64,000 bases of DNA from Pseudomonadota bacterium (GTDB lineage: Bacteria; Pseudomonadota; Alphaproteobacteria; Rhizobiales; Pleomorphomonadaceae). The position numbers were made by a program, and so were the translations under genes. A model generated the notes under the pieces. It saw only the letters and a list, made by a program, of their open reading frames with translations. It was not told where the DNA came from and searched no databases. Positions 51,015-60,900 of the stretch are shown here, one piece after another (position 1 is the stretch's first letter; each line of letters opens with the position of its first letter). The stretch is taken from NCBI GenBank assembly GCA_023436885.1, contig JAEZHI010000006.1, forward strand, positions 62,001 through 126,000. The letters run 5' to 3'.

Positions 51015-52703
51015 TTAGAACAACACGTCGTCGAAGAGGTCTTCACTGTCCTTCGCCGGTGCAACCGCCGGGGCGGGCGCATTGCCTGCTCCCAGGATCG
51101 CCCGGTGAATGTCGCGCTCGGCGGCCATCGTATAAACAGCGAAAAGCCGTTCTGAAAAGCCCGTGTAGTCCTTCAAATTCTCGGCTAAACCCAGATGGCC
51201 ATCGCTGCCGAACAGCCTGCGGCAGGTCTCGAGATGTTCTCCGAGGTCCTTGGCAAAATCGATGTCCTTGGCAATATGCCCGATCCGCTCGGCAATGGCG
51301 TTGCCGCTTTCGGTTGCTTCCTTGAGATGCAGGCTGGTACGCGCACTCGCTTCGCGCAGGGTGGCTACAGCGCCATCGACCTCACCCACGATATCGACTG
51401 ACTGGCCGCTTCCTTCCGCATCGATGCCGGCTGCGGCCTCGCGCATGGCCGACAAACGGCGCAAGATTTCCTCGGCCGCGACGCCGAGCCGTGCGGCATA
51501 GGTGTTCATTTCCGCTGCGACGACGCCGACGGCCCGCCCCTTTGCTCCAAGGCGGTTACTACGCAGGTAGGCATTGATCGCAAGGCAACGAATGTCGTCC
51601 CGGACGCTGCGGATGTTACCGATATTGCCCATGTTGCTGAGCAGCTCGGTGGCGACTTGCTTGGTGGCCGCATAGGCTTCCGCTGCCAGAACGCCCGAGC
51701 GCTCGATATCGCCCACGACGCTGCGGGCCATACTCACGCCTTCCTCGATCGCGTGCATGGAATCGCCGCCACCGCCGGCCCTGTCATTCAGGGTGAGAAC
51801 GCGCTCCGCTTCCTTGGCCAGCCCTTCGATGGAGGCCACGACAACGCGTGTCTGTTCGGTGAAGTCCTTGATCATCGCCGAGGTTTGCGCCGCCAGCAGC
51901 CGTATCGCGACATCGGCAAGCGCCTCGGCCTTCTGCTCGCTCTCGCATCTCGATACTTCATCCATCAGAATAGCAATGCCGGCCTGGACGTGTTCGATCC
52001 GCTGACGGGCGACGTCGCCGACTTGCAGTGCCGACAATACCTTGCCGACCTTCTCCTGCACGGATTTCGCGATGTCGGACGTGCCGGCTGCTAGGCGCCG
52101 CAGGCCTGCGCGCCGATTGTGCAAGGCGTCAAGAGCGTCACTCAGCGTCGAGGAAACGGCGGATACCTGCGCATCGAGGCTGGAATTCTTCCCGCCCTCG
52201 CAAGCAGCGGCGAGCTTCGTGCTCAACTCGCCCACCTTGGCCGCAAAGATATCGATCTGGCCAATGGCCGATCCAACATATTTGTCGACGTCGTCCGCGA
52301 ACTGAGCAAACTCCGTCACACCGGCGCCGGCGATCCGGGTTTCCATCGCGCAGGTGGTCAGGTAGCGCAGCGACCTTTGCATGTCGCGCGTACGCGGTGT
52401 GATCGCCTCGCCGTTGGCAAGAACCGACGCCAGCCGCTTCCCGGCAACCGCTTCGCTCTCCACCAAATTGGTAAGGCCTTTGAGCGTGGCGGTCAGTCGC
52501 GTTGCCGCCTCGTCACAGGCATGATCGTCGAGTGCGCCAGTGACGCCGTCGATGGCCGCAAGGAGGCGTGCGACAATGTCGTAGGCCGCCATAAGCGCCT
52601 TGCCACCCTCGACGAAACGTTCCTCGATCCGCGAGCGAGCAGCCTCAAGCTGGTCGGATACCGCACGCAGGTCAGGTCGGCGGGACATACCGTCGGAATT
52701 CAC
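51015..52703 (-). CDS. soluble MCP-like coiled-coil chemotaxis protein with a CheZ-like C-terminal tail
   Basis: A 562-residue protein starting at GTG 52703, with AGGAG 7 nt upstream; the ATG five codons in has no ribosome site. It has no membrane segment. Nearly the whole length is predicted helix and coiled coil (heptads such as LEAARSRIEERFVEGGKAL). Around residue 370 a motif VRDDIRCLAINAYLRSNRLG, then GRAVGVVAAEMNTYA, is a diverged MCP signalling hairpin: canonical MCPs have IAFQTNLLALNAAVEAARAGE then GRGFAVVAxEV (shown here only in pieces). CheA/CheW contact residues are therefore altered. The extreme C-terminus, DSEDLFDDVLF, resembles the CheZ tail that binds CheY. It may regulate a CheY-like response regulator. 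No che genes are nearby. Confidence 0.75.
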   Translation of the reverse strand: MNSDGMSRRPDLRAVSDQLEAARSRIEERFVEGGKALMAAYDIVARLLAAIDGVTGALDDHACDEAATRLTATLKGLTNLVESEAVAGKRLASVLANGEAITPRTRDMQRSLRYLTTCAMETRIAGAGVTEFAQFADDVDKYVGSAIGQIDIFAAKVGELSTKLAAACEGGKNSSLDAQVSAVSSTLSDALDALHNRRAGLRRLAAGTSDIAKSVQEKVGKVLSALQVGDVARQRIEHVQAGIAILMDEVSRCESEQKAEALADVAIRLLAAQTSAMIKDFTEQTRVVVASIEGLAKEAERVLTLNDRAGGGGDSMHAIEEGVSMARSVVGDIERSGVLAAEAYAATKQVATELLSNMGNIGNIRSVRDDIRCLAINAYLRSNRLGAKGRAVGVVAAEMNTYAARLGVAAEEILRRLSAMREAAAGIDAEGSGQSVDIVGEVDGAVATLREASARTSLHLKEATESGNAIAERIGHIAKDIDFAKDLGEHLETCRRLFGSDGHLGLAENLKDYTGFSERLFAVYTMAAERDIHRAILGAGNAPAPAVAPAKDSEDLFDDVLF

Positions 52704-52890
52704 GCTTCTACTCCTGTGTTGAACTCATGATTCCAGAAAAGAGTGAAATATCGGTTCACCACCTGCAGTCGTTTGCGCGTACATGGCTGATTGCTCCTCA
52801 CTGAAAAACAAGACGAAACATGCTTTCCACTTTGCTTACGGTCATGCGATAAGCTGCGGCACCCCATTCCAGAACGGGATTCTGCCAACG

Positions 52891-53883
52891 ATGACCGACA
52901 AGCCACCTCGCGAGGGCAAACGCCCGACGATTGCCGATGTGGCACGTGTGGCGGGGGTGGCTCCGGCCATTGTATCGCGGGCACTGTCACCCGATCGCAG
53001 GCCGGTTTCACTGGAGAAAAAAGAGCGAGTCCTGAAGGCCGCGGCCGAACTCGGCTATCATCAGAATCCCCTGGCACGGGGACTGGCCACCAAGTCGATC
53101 GATCTTGTGGCCGTCATCATCAACTACCTGAACGACCTTTCCGACCTCGATCTTTTCGACCCTTTGCTCGACGGCATCCAGTCACTGGGCAAGCAGGCGA
53201 TCCTGATCCGTGTCGGCCGCACCAAGCGCATCGATGACTTCCTGCGTAACTCGCTGACCTACCACGTACACGCCGCGCTGGTGTTCTCCGACTTCGCCGA
53301 TGCCAGCGAGGTGCGCGCGCTGTTTCACAGCGACAACGTGCTGATGCTGAACGGACGCTCCGATGCGCAAAGCGCCCGCATCCACATCGATGAGGCCACT
53401 GGGATCCGCGAGTTGGTGCGGCACACGCAGGTGCAAGGCGTTGGCAGCGCGGTGCTTGTAACCGGCCGTGCCAGTTCGCTGGTCGAGGAGGCCCGCATTG
53501 CCGCCTACCGGATGGCTTGTGCCGACTCTGGCATCAGGCTCATCGCGGAGATCGGCGGCGACTATTCCTATGCTTCCGGCGTCAAGGCGGCAGCGGCCAT
53601 AGCCGGAGAGGTTCCCGAGGCCGTATTTTGTACCTCGGACTCCATGGCGATGGGCGTGATGGATGGCCTTCGGACGGCAGGGCAACGACCGCCCGACGAT
53701 TACCTCCTTTACGGTTTTGATGCCGTCGAGAAGGGCAACTTCGCTGCCTATGATATTTCGAGTGTCGGCTTCGATCGTTCAGAGCTGGTCGACGGCATCC
53801 TGGCTTATTTGAGAGGGCCGGCCGAGTTCCCGGAGACTGGCCTCGACATCTCCACGCGCTTCATTGCTCGAGCGACAGGCTGA
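52891..53883 (+). CDS. LacI-family transcriptional regulator
   Basis: A 330-residue regulator. The start ATG at 52891 opens MTDKPPREGKRPTIADVARVAGV, directly before the helix-turn-helix (VAPAIVSRALSPDRRPVS, then LGYHQNPLARGLATKS hinge). A longer frame to 52783 exists. The effector domain is a periplasmic-binding-type fold (VFSDFADASEVRALF, DEATGIRELVRH, VFCTSDSMAMGVMDGLR, YGFDAVEKG). LacI-type operators have TGAAA-CG-TTTCA symmetry, and such a site covers the start of the ABC/asparaginase operon promoter. That operon is convergent with it, so this is the obvious local regulator. The effector is unknown. Confidence 0.9.
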   Translation: MTDKPPREGKRPTIADVARVAGVAPAIVSRALSPDRRPVSLEKKERVLKAAAELGYHQNPLARGLATKSIDLVAVIINYLNDLSDLDLFDPLLDGIQSLGKQAILIRVGRTKRIDDFLRNSLTYHVHAALVFSDFADASEVRALFHSDNVLMLNGRSDAQSARIHIDEATGIRELVRHTQVQGVGSAVLVTGRASSLVEEARIAAYRMACADSGIRLIAEIGGDYSYASGVKAAAAIAGEVPEAVFCTSDSMAMGVMDGLRTAGQRPPDDYLLYGFDAVEKGNFAAYDISSVGFDRSELVDGILAYLRGPAEFPETGLDISTRFIARATG

Positions 53884-53910
53884 GCCTCAACGCCAATCCC
53901 CCGAAAAAAT

Positions 53911-53938
53911 CTCGGCGCCGGTTCTCACCAGCGCCGAG
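53911..53938 (-). terminator. Rho-independent terminator of the ABC/asparaginase operon
   Basis: CTCGGCGC (53911-53918) pairs with GCGCCGAG (53931-53938). On the minus strand it is followed by ATTTTTT. It lies 39 bp after the binding-protein stop and may also stop the convergent LacI transcript. Confidence 0.85.
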
Positions 53939-53977
53939 CTGCGTCTGCGGTCCTCAATGGGCGGATTTCCCGCCTTC

Positions 53978-54775
53978 TTACCAAAGCGGGGTCAGCGTCG
54001 GCGGATTGGCCTTCTCGCCCCACCACTTCTTGTAATTTACTTCATAGGCGCCCGACTGGATGTAGTCGGAGACGAACATGTCGACCCAGCGCTGGAAGTC
54101 AGGGTCGCCCTGGGCGATGGCGATGCCGATCGGGTCGTTGGAGTAAAGGCCGGGCAGGGTGGTGAGCGACGGGTCCTTGGTAGCGAGGTAGTCGAGCATC
54201 GACGAGTCTTCGATGCCGGCGTCGACGCGCTTCTGCTTGAGCAGCAGCACGCCATCCGGCGAGAAGTTGTCGGTGTAGACCAGCTCGGCGGTCGGCACGG
54301 CGCGCTTCAGGAAGGTTTCGCCCGTGGTGCCACGACCGACCACGACCTTCTTGCCGGCGAGGCCTTCCAGCGTGGTGATGCCGGCGTCGGCCTGCACTAT
54401 GATGCGGAGGCCAGCGCGGTTGTAGGGGATCGAGAAGCTGACGGCCTTGGCGCGGGCCAGCGTCGCCGAGGTATTGGCAACCACGAGATCGAGCTGGTTG
54501 GAGACCAGCATGGACACGCGGGCGTCACCCGATACATCGGTGAACTCGGGCTTTACGCCGAGCTTTTCGGCCAGCATGGTAGCGACGTCGACGTCATAGC
54601 CGACCGGGTTGTTCTGGGCGTCACGGAAGCCGATCGGCTCGCCGCCCAGCGACACGCCGATACGGATGGTGCCGGCGTCGAGAATTTCCTGCAGCTTGGA
54701 GCCGGCGCTCGCCGTGCTGGCCAGCGCGAGGCACATGGCCGCGGCGGCAAGAGTTGTCTTCAGAAGCCGATGCAT
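53978..54775 (-). CDS. polar amino acid ABC transporter substrate-binding protein
   Basis: A 265-residue PAAT-family binding protein. AGGAGAG precedes the ATG at 54775, and a signal peptide follows (LAAAAMCLALASTASA). Mature motifs are LQEILDAGTIRIGVSLGGEPIGF, NPVGYDVDVATMLAEKLG, DVSGDARVSMLVSNQLDLVVAN and KKVVVGRGTTGETFL. It is the last gene of the operon, 16 bp after the asparaginase, whereas binding proteins usually come first. The ligand is unknown; the neighbouring amidase suggests an asparagine derivative. Confidence 0.9.
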   Translation of the reverse strand: MHRLLKTTLAAAAMCLALASTASAGSKLQEILDAGTIRIGVSLGGEPIGFRDAQNNPVGYDVDVATMLAEKLGVKPEFTDVSGDARVSMLVSNQLDLVVANTSATLARAKAVSFSIPYNRAGLRIIVQADAGITTLEGLAGKKVVVGRGTTGETFLKRAVPTAELVYTDNFSPDGVLLLKQKRVDAGIEDSSMLDYLATKDPSLTTLPGLYSNDPIGIAIAQGDPDFQRWVDMFVSDYIQSGAYEVNYKKWWGEKANPPTLTPLW

Positions 54776-54791
54776 GGTTTCTCTCCTGTAA

Positions 54792-55709
54792 TCAAAGCTG
54801 TTCCGATTGCCGCCGCTCGGGCGCGGGCATGCCGGGTTCCCAGAACCAATAGGAGACCGGTCTGCTACCCCTGAGCGTGACGACGCGATGGTTGTTTTTA
54901 TTGTCGAGCGCATGAATGACCACCTCGCCAATGAAGCCACCCTTGAGGGCGAGGAGATCCTCGGCGGCGCGCTCTACCGCCGCATCGAGGGAAAGGCCGA
55001 ATTTCAGTCCCTGCACCACGGCGTGCGATGTCGAGCAGCGCATGGTCATCTCGCCGGTGTGGGTGCAGGCGGCGACGCCATAGCGGCTGTCGGCATAAAA
55101 GCCGGCGCCGGGGATCGGGCTGTCGCCGAGCCGGCCTGGATATTTCCAGGCCCAGCCGGAGGTCGAAGTGGCAACCGCGGCATTGCCGCCAGCATCGATG
55201 CCGAGAAAGACTGTGGTGTCGCGTACCCGCTCGGGATCGGTAATGGCGTTGGACAGCGGGATCAGCGGCACGTTCGGGAAGGCGGCGCGCGCCTTTTCGT
55301 CGAGCAATCCATCGAGCTTTTCCCGCCAGACCCGCTTGCTGTCGGGATAGAGCACGTCGTCTTCACTGAAACCGATTTCACTTGCGAAACGACGAGCGCC
55401 TTCGCCGGTCAACATGACGTGGGGCAGGCGGCGCATCACCTCGCGCGCCAGCGCGGCCACGTGCAGCGTGCGCGGTACGGCGCCGACCGAGCCGACGCCC
55501 AGCGTTGTCCCGTCCATCACGGCGCCGTCGCACTCCATGTCGCCGACCATGTTCGGCCAGCCGCCATAGCCGACGGAGCGCACGCTCGGTGCCGCCTCGA
55601 CGTAACCGATGCCCTCGACGAGGGCGTCAAGGGCTGCTCCCCCGGCGAGGAGGGTATCGACCGCATGGGAAAAGCCGGGCTCAGCCTCGGTATTGGCAAG
55701 CAGGATCAA
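54792..55709 (-). CDS. N4-(beta-N-acetylglucosaminyl)-L-asparaginase family (Ntn-hydrolase)
   Basis: A 305-residue protein of the glycosylasparaginase/isoaspartyl peptidase family, starting at TTG 55709 with AAAGGACT upstream and 3 bp after the ATPase stop. N-terminal family blocks are LLAGGAALDALVEGI and VEAAPSVRSVGYGGWPN. The cleavage/nucleophile Thr lies in RVRDTTVFLGID (family HDTIG), followed by ATSTSGWAWKYPGRLGDSPIPGAGFYAD, where the TST-GW and GRxGDSPIxGAG segments are hallmarks. It should self-cleave at the Thr. The glycosylasparaginase-type phrases (GDSPIPGAG) favour a glycosylated Asn over plain asparagine. It is inside a transporter operon. Confidence 0.88.
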   Translation of the reverse strand: MILLANTEAEPGFSHAVDTLLAGGAALDALVEGIGYVEAAPSVRSVGYGGWPNMVGDMECDGAVMDGTTLGVGSVGAVPRTLHVAALAREVMRRLPHVMLTGEGARRFASEIGFSEDDVLYPDSKRVWREKLDGLLDEKARAAFPNVPLIPLSNAITDPERVRDTTVFLGIDAGGNAAVATSTSGWAWKYPGRLGDSPIPGAGFYADSRYGVAACTHTGEMTMRCSTSHAVVQGLKFGLSLDAAVERAAEDLLALKGGFIGEVVIHALDNKNNHRVVTLRGSRPVSYWFWEPGMPAPERRQSEQL

Positions 55710-55712
55710 GGC

Positions 55713-56447
55713 TCAGTCCTTTTTCATCTTGGATAGGAACTGCCGGATGCGCGGCACGGCGAGGCCGCCATCCTCGGCGAAGAACTTCTCCGTCGGCAGG
55801 TCGACGATCAGCTCGCCCTGTTCGAGGAAGACGATGCGGCTCGAAATGTGGCGGGCAAACTCGATCTCATGGGTGACGAACACCATGGTCGTGCCGTCGG
55901 CAGCGAGTTCGGCAAGGATGCGTAGCACGTCGCCGGTCATTTCCGGGTCGAGCGCCGAGGTCACCTCGTCGAGCAGCAGGTAGCGCGGCTGCATGGCCAG
56001 CGCCCGGCAGATGCCGACGCGCTGGCGCTGGCCGCCGGACAGCTGCTGCGGATAGGCGTCGGCATGGGCGCCCAGCCCCACCTTGTCGAGCAGCGCGCGG
56101 GCCCGCGCCTCCGCTTCTGCCTTGGGCAGCTTCAGCACTTCGATGGGCGCGAGAGTAATATTCCTCAGCGCCGTCATGTGCGGATAGAGATTGAACAGCT
56201 GGAAGACGGTGGCCGAGGCACGGCGGGCAGCGACGAGACCGGCCTTGGTGGAAACGTCGTTGCCGTCGACGGTGATCTTGCCGCCCGACAGCGTCTCAAG
56301 GCCGTTGATACAGCGGATCAGCGTCGACTTGCCGGAGCCGGAAGCACCGAGGATGGTCACCACCTCGCCTGGCTCGACGCGCAGGTTGACGCGCTTCAGT
56401 ACCGCGACGTCTCCGAAGCGCTTCTCGACGTTTTCGGCGACGATCAT
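55713..56447 (-). CDS. polar amino acid ABC transporter ATPase (GlnQ type)
   Basis: A 244-residue ATPase. Walker A GASGSGKSTLI, Q-loop VFQLFNLYPHM, signature LSGGQRQRVGICRALA, Walker B YLLLDEVTSALDPE and H-loop VTHEIEFA are intact. GlnQ features include the VEPGEVVTILG opening. The ATG at 56447 overlaps the stop of the upstream permease (TGA within ATGA). Confidence 0.95.
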   Translation of the reverse strand: MIVAENVEKRFGDVAVLKRVNLRVEPGEVVTILGASGSGKSTLIRCINGLETLSGGKITVDGNDVSTKAGLVAARRASATVFQLFNLYPHMTALRNITLAPIEVLKLPKAEAEARARALLDKVGLGAHADAYPQQLSGGQRQRVGICRALAMQPRYLLLDEVTSALDPEMTGDVLRILAELAADGTTMVFVTHEIEFARHISSRIVFLEQGELIVDLPTEKFFAEDGGLAVPRIRQFLSKMKKD

Positions 56448-57118
56448 CAGATGCCCCCCCATTTGACGGATTTGCGGAGCGCTGCCTCGATGCGGCTCCC
56501 GACATGGGCGAGCGTCTTCGCCGCGAGATAGTAGATGAGGCCGATGACAGCCCAGACTATGAAGGGCTGTAACGTCCTGAGGTTCAGGATGTTGCCGATT
56601 TTGGTCAGGTCGAACACGCCGATCACCGAGATCAGCGACGTCACCTGCAACTGGTTGACCAGAATGCCGACCAAGGGTCCCACCGAGAAGGCGGCGGCCT
56701 GCGGAGCGATGATCAGGCGCAGGATCTGCGACCTGTTGAGACCGAACACCTTGGCCGCCTCGATCTGATCGCGATCGATGGATTCGATGCCGGAACGGAA
56801 GATGACGAAGGCGAAGGCGGCGGTGTTGAGACTGATGGTCAGTGTCGCAGCTTCGACCGGCGTCATCCGGACGTGCAGGAAGGCTGGGATGCCGAAGAAC
56901 ACCAGGAACAGCTGCACCAGTACGGGCGAGTTCTTGAGTGCCTCGGCGACGAGTACGATCACCGGCCGGCAGCCAGGGATCCGGTAGTGGTGGACGATAG
57001 CTAACACAAGGCCTACGAGGAGGCCGATCAGCGTCGTGCCGACGAACAGAGCCAGCGTGACGCCGAGACCCTGCAGCAGCAGGATGATGTCATAGGGCGT
57101 GAAGTCGGCGTAGCGCAT
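56447..57118 (-). CDS. polar amino acid ABC transporter permease
   Basis: A 223-residue HisM/GlnP-type permease. It has about five membrane segments, LKNSPVLVQLFLVFFGIPAF and the EAA-type loop DQIEAAKVFGLNRSQILRLIIAPQA, followed by NQLQVTSLISVIGVFDL. Its start ATG overlaps the stop of the other permease (57118) and its stop overlaps the ATPase start. The longer frame to 57850 is a shadow of the upstream gene. Confidence 0.94.
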   Translation of the reverse strand: MRYADFTPYDIILLLQGLGVTLALFVGTTLIGLLVGLVLAIVHHYRIPGCRPVIVLVAEALKNSPVLVQLFLVFFGIPAFLHVRMTPVEAATLTISLNTAAFAFVIFRSGIESIDRDQIEAAKVFGLNRSQILRLIIAPQAAAFSVGPLVGILVNQLQVTSLISVIGVFDLTKIGNILNLRTLQPFIVWAVIGLIYYLAAKTLAHVGSRIEAALRKSVKWGGI

Positions 57119-57783
57119 CAGCCCCCCACCATGAAGCGGTTGAGGCGATGATGAATCGCCGAGATGGCAAAGGAGAGCAGGGTGGTCAGCGAGGCGTAGA
57201 GCACCAAGAGCACCGCGTAGACTTCGAAGGGCTTGAAAGTGGTGGCGGCAACGATCTTGGCGGCGCCCGTCAGCTCGTTGACGGTAATGGTCGAAAGGAT
57301 CGACGAGGTCAGCACGAGGTTGATCAGCACCGATCCCATCGGCCGTACTGAAACGCGCAGGGCGATCGGCAGCACGATGCGGGTGAAGATCTTGACGCGG
57401 CTGAGCCCGGACACCTTGGCGGCGTCGATCACACCCGGATCGATGGTCATGATGCCCGACAGGATGACGTCGGAGACGAAAGCGCCACCGGCAATCGACA
57501 TGGCGATAACGCCGGTCTCGAAGGCTCCGATGTAGATGCCGAGTTCCGGCAGGCCGTAGAAAAAGAAGAACAGCTGGACCAGGAAGGGAACATTGCGAAA
57601 TACGTCGCCGTAGACGTTGGCGATGACACGAACCAGCTTGTTGCCCGACGAGCGCATCGAGGCGGTCAGTGCACCCAGAACCACAGCGCCAGCAATGGCA
57701 AGCAGGCAAGCGGCTACCGTCAGGGCAAAACCCTGCAACAGGAAACCGATATAGGGCTCGATCACCCGCCAGAAACGCACCGA
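57118..57783 (-). CDS. polar amino acid ABC transporter permease (first gene of the operon)
   Basis: About 221 residues from the GTG at 57783, which has GGGGGA 6 nt upstream. A GTG at 57819 would sit inside the operator, at or before the predicted transcript start, so it is rejected. The protein has FLLQGFALTVAAC, FRNVPFLVQLFFFFYGLP and the coupling loop GVIDAAKVSGLSRVKIFTRIVLPIA, then TSSILSTITVNELTGAAK. It pairs with the next gene as a heterodimeric amino acid channel. Confidence 0.9.
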   Translation of the reverse strand, partial: SVRFWRVIEPYIGFLLQGFALTVAACLLAIAGAVVLGALTASMRSSGNKLVRVIANVYGDVFRNVPFLVQLFFFFYGLPELGIYIGAFETGVIAMSIAGGAFVSDVILSGIMTIDPGVIDAAKVSGLSRVKIFTRIVLPIALRVSVRPMGSVLINLVLTSSILSTITVNELTGAAKIVAATTFKPFEVYAVLLVLYASLTTLLSFAISAIHHRLNRFMVGG

Positions 57784-57803
57784 TGTTCCCCCGCCGTTTT
57801 GTT

Positions 57804-57850
57804 GTGAAAGCGGTTTCACTTTTTCTAGGGGCGATTCCTGAAACTGTCAA
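57804..57850 (-). promoter_or_regulatory. sigma70-type promoter with LacI-family operator
   Basis: Minus strand: TTGACA (57850-57845), 17-nt spacer, TAGAAA (57827-57822). The 16-bp near-palindrome at 57804-57819 (plus strand GTGAAAGCGGTTTCAC) fits the TGAAA-N-CG-N-TTTCA LacI-family operator pattern and covers the transcript start. Repression by the nearby LacI protein is inferred. Confidence 0.8.
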
Positions 57851-57911
57851 GCAAGGTGCGCGGAAGGGACATGGGGCGGCTGCAACGTATTATGATTGCA
57901 GATAAAGTTCA

Positions 57912-57948
57912 GGCGGGCGGTCGGCCCATACAAGGCCGCCCGCCCGCC
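57912..57948. terminator. GC-rich hairpin after the RND gene
   Basis: GGCGGGCGG (57912-57920) and CCGCCCGCC (57940-57948) form a 9-bp stem 22 bp beyond the RND stop. The minus strand continues TGAACTTT, so it is a probable but imperfect terminator. Confidence 0.55.
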
Positions 57949-57969
57949 GTTTCATTGCCCAGGAAAGAT

Positions 57970-60900
57970 TTACGGGGTTGTCTGGAGTACTGGCGCGACC
58001 TCGGCTTCTTCCTTGGGTTTGTCCGTCTTGGCAATCAGCACATAGGCCGTCGGAACAACGAAGAGCGTGAACAACGTACCGATGGTCAAGCCTGTCCCGA
58101 TCACCAGACCCATGTTGAAGCGGGAGGCGGCGCCAGCGCCGGAAGACAGGATCAGCGGCAGGACACCGAGAACCATGGCCGCCGTGGTCATCAGGATCGG
58201 TCGAAGCCGGATCTCGGCCGCTTCGGCAATGGCTTCACGCTTGGACTTGCCGGCAGCGCGATGCTCATTGGCGACTTCCAGCATGAGGATGCCGTGCTTG
58301 CTGATAAGCCCCATCAATGTGACGAGGCCGACCTGGGTGTAGATGTTGATGCTTGCACCTCCCAACCCGAGGCTGATGAAGATGAGCGCACCGCAGAGCG
58401 ACATCGGGATCGAGACGAGGATCACCAGCGGGTCGCGGAAGCTGTTGAACAACGCCGCCAGCGACAGGAAGATGATGATGACCGCGAAGGCGAATGTCGT
58501 CACGAAGCCGCCGGACTCCTTGACCAGTTGCCGCGATTGCCCGCCGTAATCGATCGTGTATCCGGATGGTAATGATTTGGCGGCAACGTCCTGTAAGGTT
58601 TGGAGGGCATCGCCCATCGAAACGCCTGGCATGGCGACGCCGGAGATGGTCGCTGCATTGATCTGCTGGAAGTGATTGAGCGATTGAGGAGTGGCGACCG
58701 TCTCGACATGTGCGACAGTTGACAGAGGGATGCTCTGACCGTCGCTTGTCTTGATATGGTAGTTGAGCACGTCGTCCACGTTCAGGCGTGACATCTGCTG
58801 CACCTGAGGTATGACCTTGTATGATCGTCCATCCAGACTGAAATAACCGGTGTTGCCGCCGCCGAGCATGGTGGCCAGACTTCCGCCGATGTCGGACATG
58901 TTCAGTCCCATCTGGGCGACCTTTTCACGATCAAACACGATCCGCGCCTGCGGCTGGTCGAACTTGAGGTCGTTGTCCAGGAAAATGAAGCGTCCGGTTT
59001 TCAACGCGTCGGCAATGAACTGGCCGGCAACGTCGTTGAGCTCCTTGAAGTCCTTGGTCGTTGAAAGAACGAACTGGATCGGCAGGCCGTTGCTACCGGG
59101 CAACGGAGCTGGCTGGAAGGCCACGGTTTTCACTCCAGCGATGGCATTCAGTTCCGATTGAGCTTCCGGCTGCAGCGTCTTGGTTGTCGCCGAGCGCTGA
59201 TCCCAAGGTTTGAGCACCCAGCCGGCAATGGATTGCGCGGGGGTATTGATCTGGAACACCAGATCGGTTTCGGGGTGCTTGTTGAGTGCCTGGTAGGTCT
59301 GCTCGGCGTAGAACTGACGTTGCTTCAGCGTCGCTGTGGGCGATGCTGTCGTTAATGCCAGGATGACGCCCTGATCCTCCTCGGGGGCGAGCTCGCTGGT
59401 CGAGGACGTATAGAGCCAGTAAATGCTTCCAAGAACGATGGCGCCGAAGACGATGACAACTGGAGCCGAGTTCAACGTCGCCTCAAGGAGACGTCGGTAG
59501 CCGCGGCTAAGTCGCTCCATGCTTCTGTCGATCAGATGTACGAAACGCGCTTCGAAATTGGTGCCATCGCGCGGGATCGGACGCAGGAGATAGGCGCAAT
59601 TCATCGGCGACAGCGTGAGGGCAATCACCGCGGAAACAGTCACGGCGCCGGCGAGTGTAAAGGCGAACTCGGTGAAGAGTGCGCCGGTCAGTCCTCCCTG
59701 GAAGCCAACCGGAACATAGACGGCGATCAGGACGATCGTCATTGCGATGATCGGGTTGGCAAGTGCCCGTGCCGCAGCCAGCGCAGCGTCGAGAGGCTTC
59801 ATGCCCTCTTCCATGTGACGGTTGACGCCCTCCACCACGATGATGGCGTCATCGACGACCAGTCCGATGGCAAGCACGAGCGCCAGCAGCGTGAGAAGAT
59901 TGATCGAAAAGCCCATCAGCAGCATCAGCCCGAACGTCCCGATCAAGGACAGGGGAATGGCTACGATGGGGATCAGAACCGAGCGCCAGGAACCGAGGAA
60001 AAGGAAAACGACCAGCGTGACGATCAGCCCGGCTTCAAGGAGGGTCGATATGACCTCGTCGATCGAGCTGTTCACGAACTCGGTGGAGTCGTAGATGACC
60101 TGACCGGTCAAACCTGTCGGCAACTGCGATTCGATAGTTGGCAGCAGTGCTTTGACGCCATTGATCGTGTTGAGAAGGTTGGCGCTGGGTGCCACCTGGA
60201 TACCGATGGCGACTGCGGGCTGGTTGTTGAAGCTGATGGTGGAATCGTAGTCGTCGTTGCCCAGCGTGACATTCGCCACATCGCTCAGACGGATGATGGC
60301 TCCGTCGGTGTCCTTGACGATGAGGTTTCTGTATTCTTCCAGAGAATGAAGATTGGTCGATGAGGTCAGGTTGATCTGGACCAGCTGGCCTTTCGTGGTT
60401 CCCAAACCTGAAATGTAATCGTTGCTGGTGAGGGCCTTGGAGACGTCGGCCGCACTCAGTCCGTAGGCCGCAAGCTTGATGGGATCGAGCCAGGCTCTCA
60501 GCGCGAATTTCTTGCCACCGATGATCTCGGCCGTCTGTACGCCCGGAACCGCCTGCAACTGCGGCTGCACGACGCGTGTGAGATAGTCGGTCACCTGGTT
60601 TGGGTTGAGCACCGTACTGGCGAAACCGATGTACATGGAGTCGATTGTCTGCCCGACCTTGAGCGACAAGGTTGGTTGCTCAGCGCCGGACGGAAGCTGG
60701 TTCAGCACCGAGTTCACCTTGGTATTGATCTCGGTCAGCGCCTTGCCGGAATCATAGTTCAGGCGGAGGTTGACGGTGATCGTGCTCACGCCGGTCTGGC
60801 TGGTCGACGTCATGTAGTCGATGCCATTAGCCTGAGCGATCGCATTTTCCAGCGGCGTGGTAATGAACCCGGCGATGATATCGGAGTCGGCGCCGGCATA

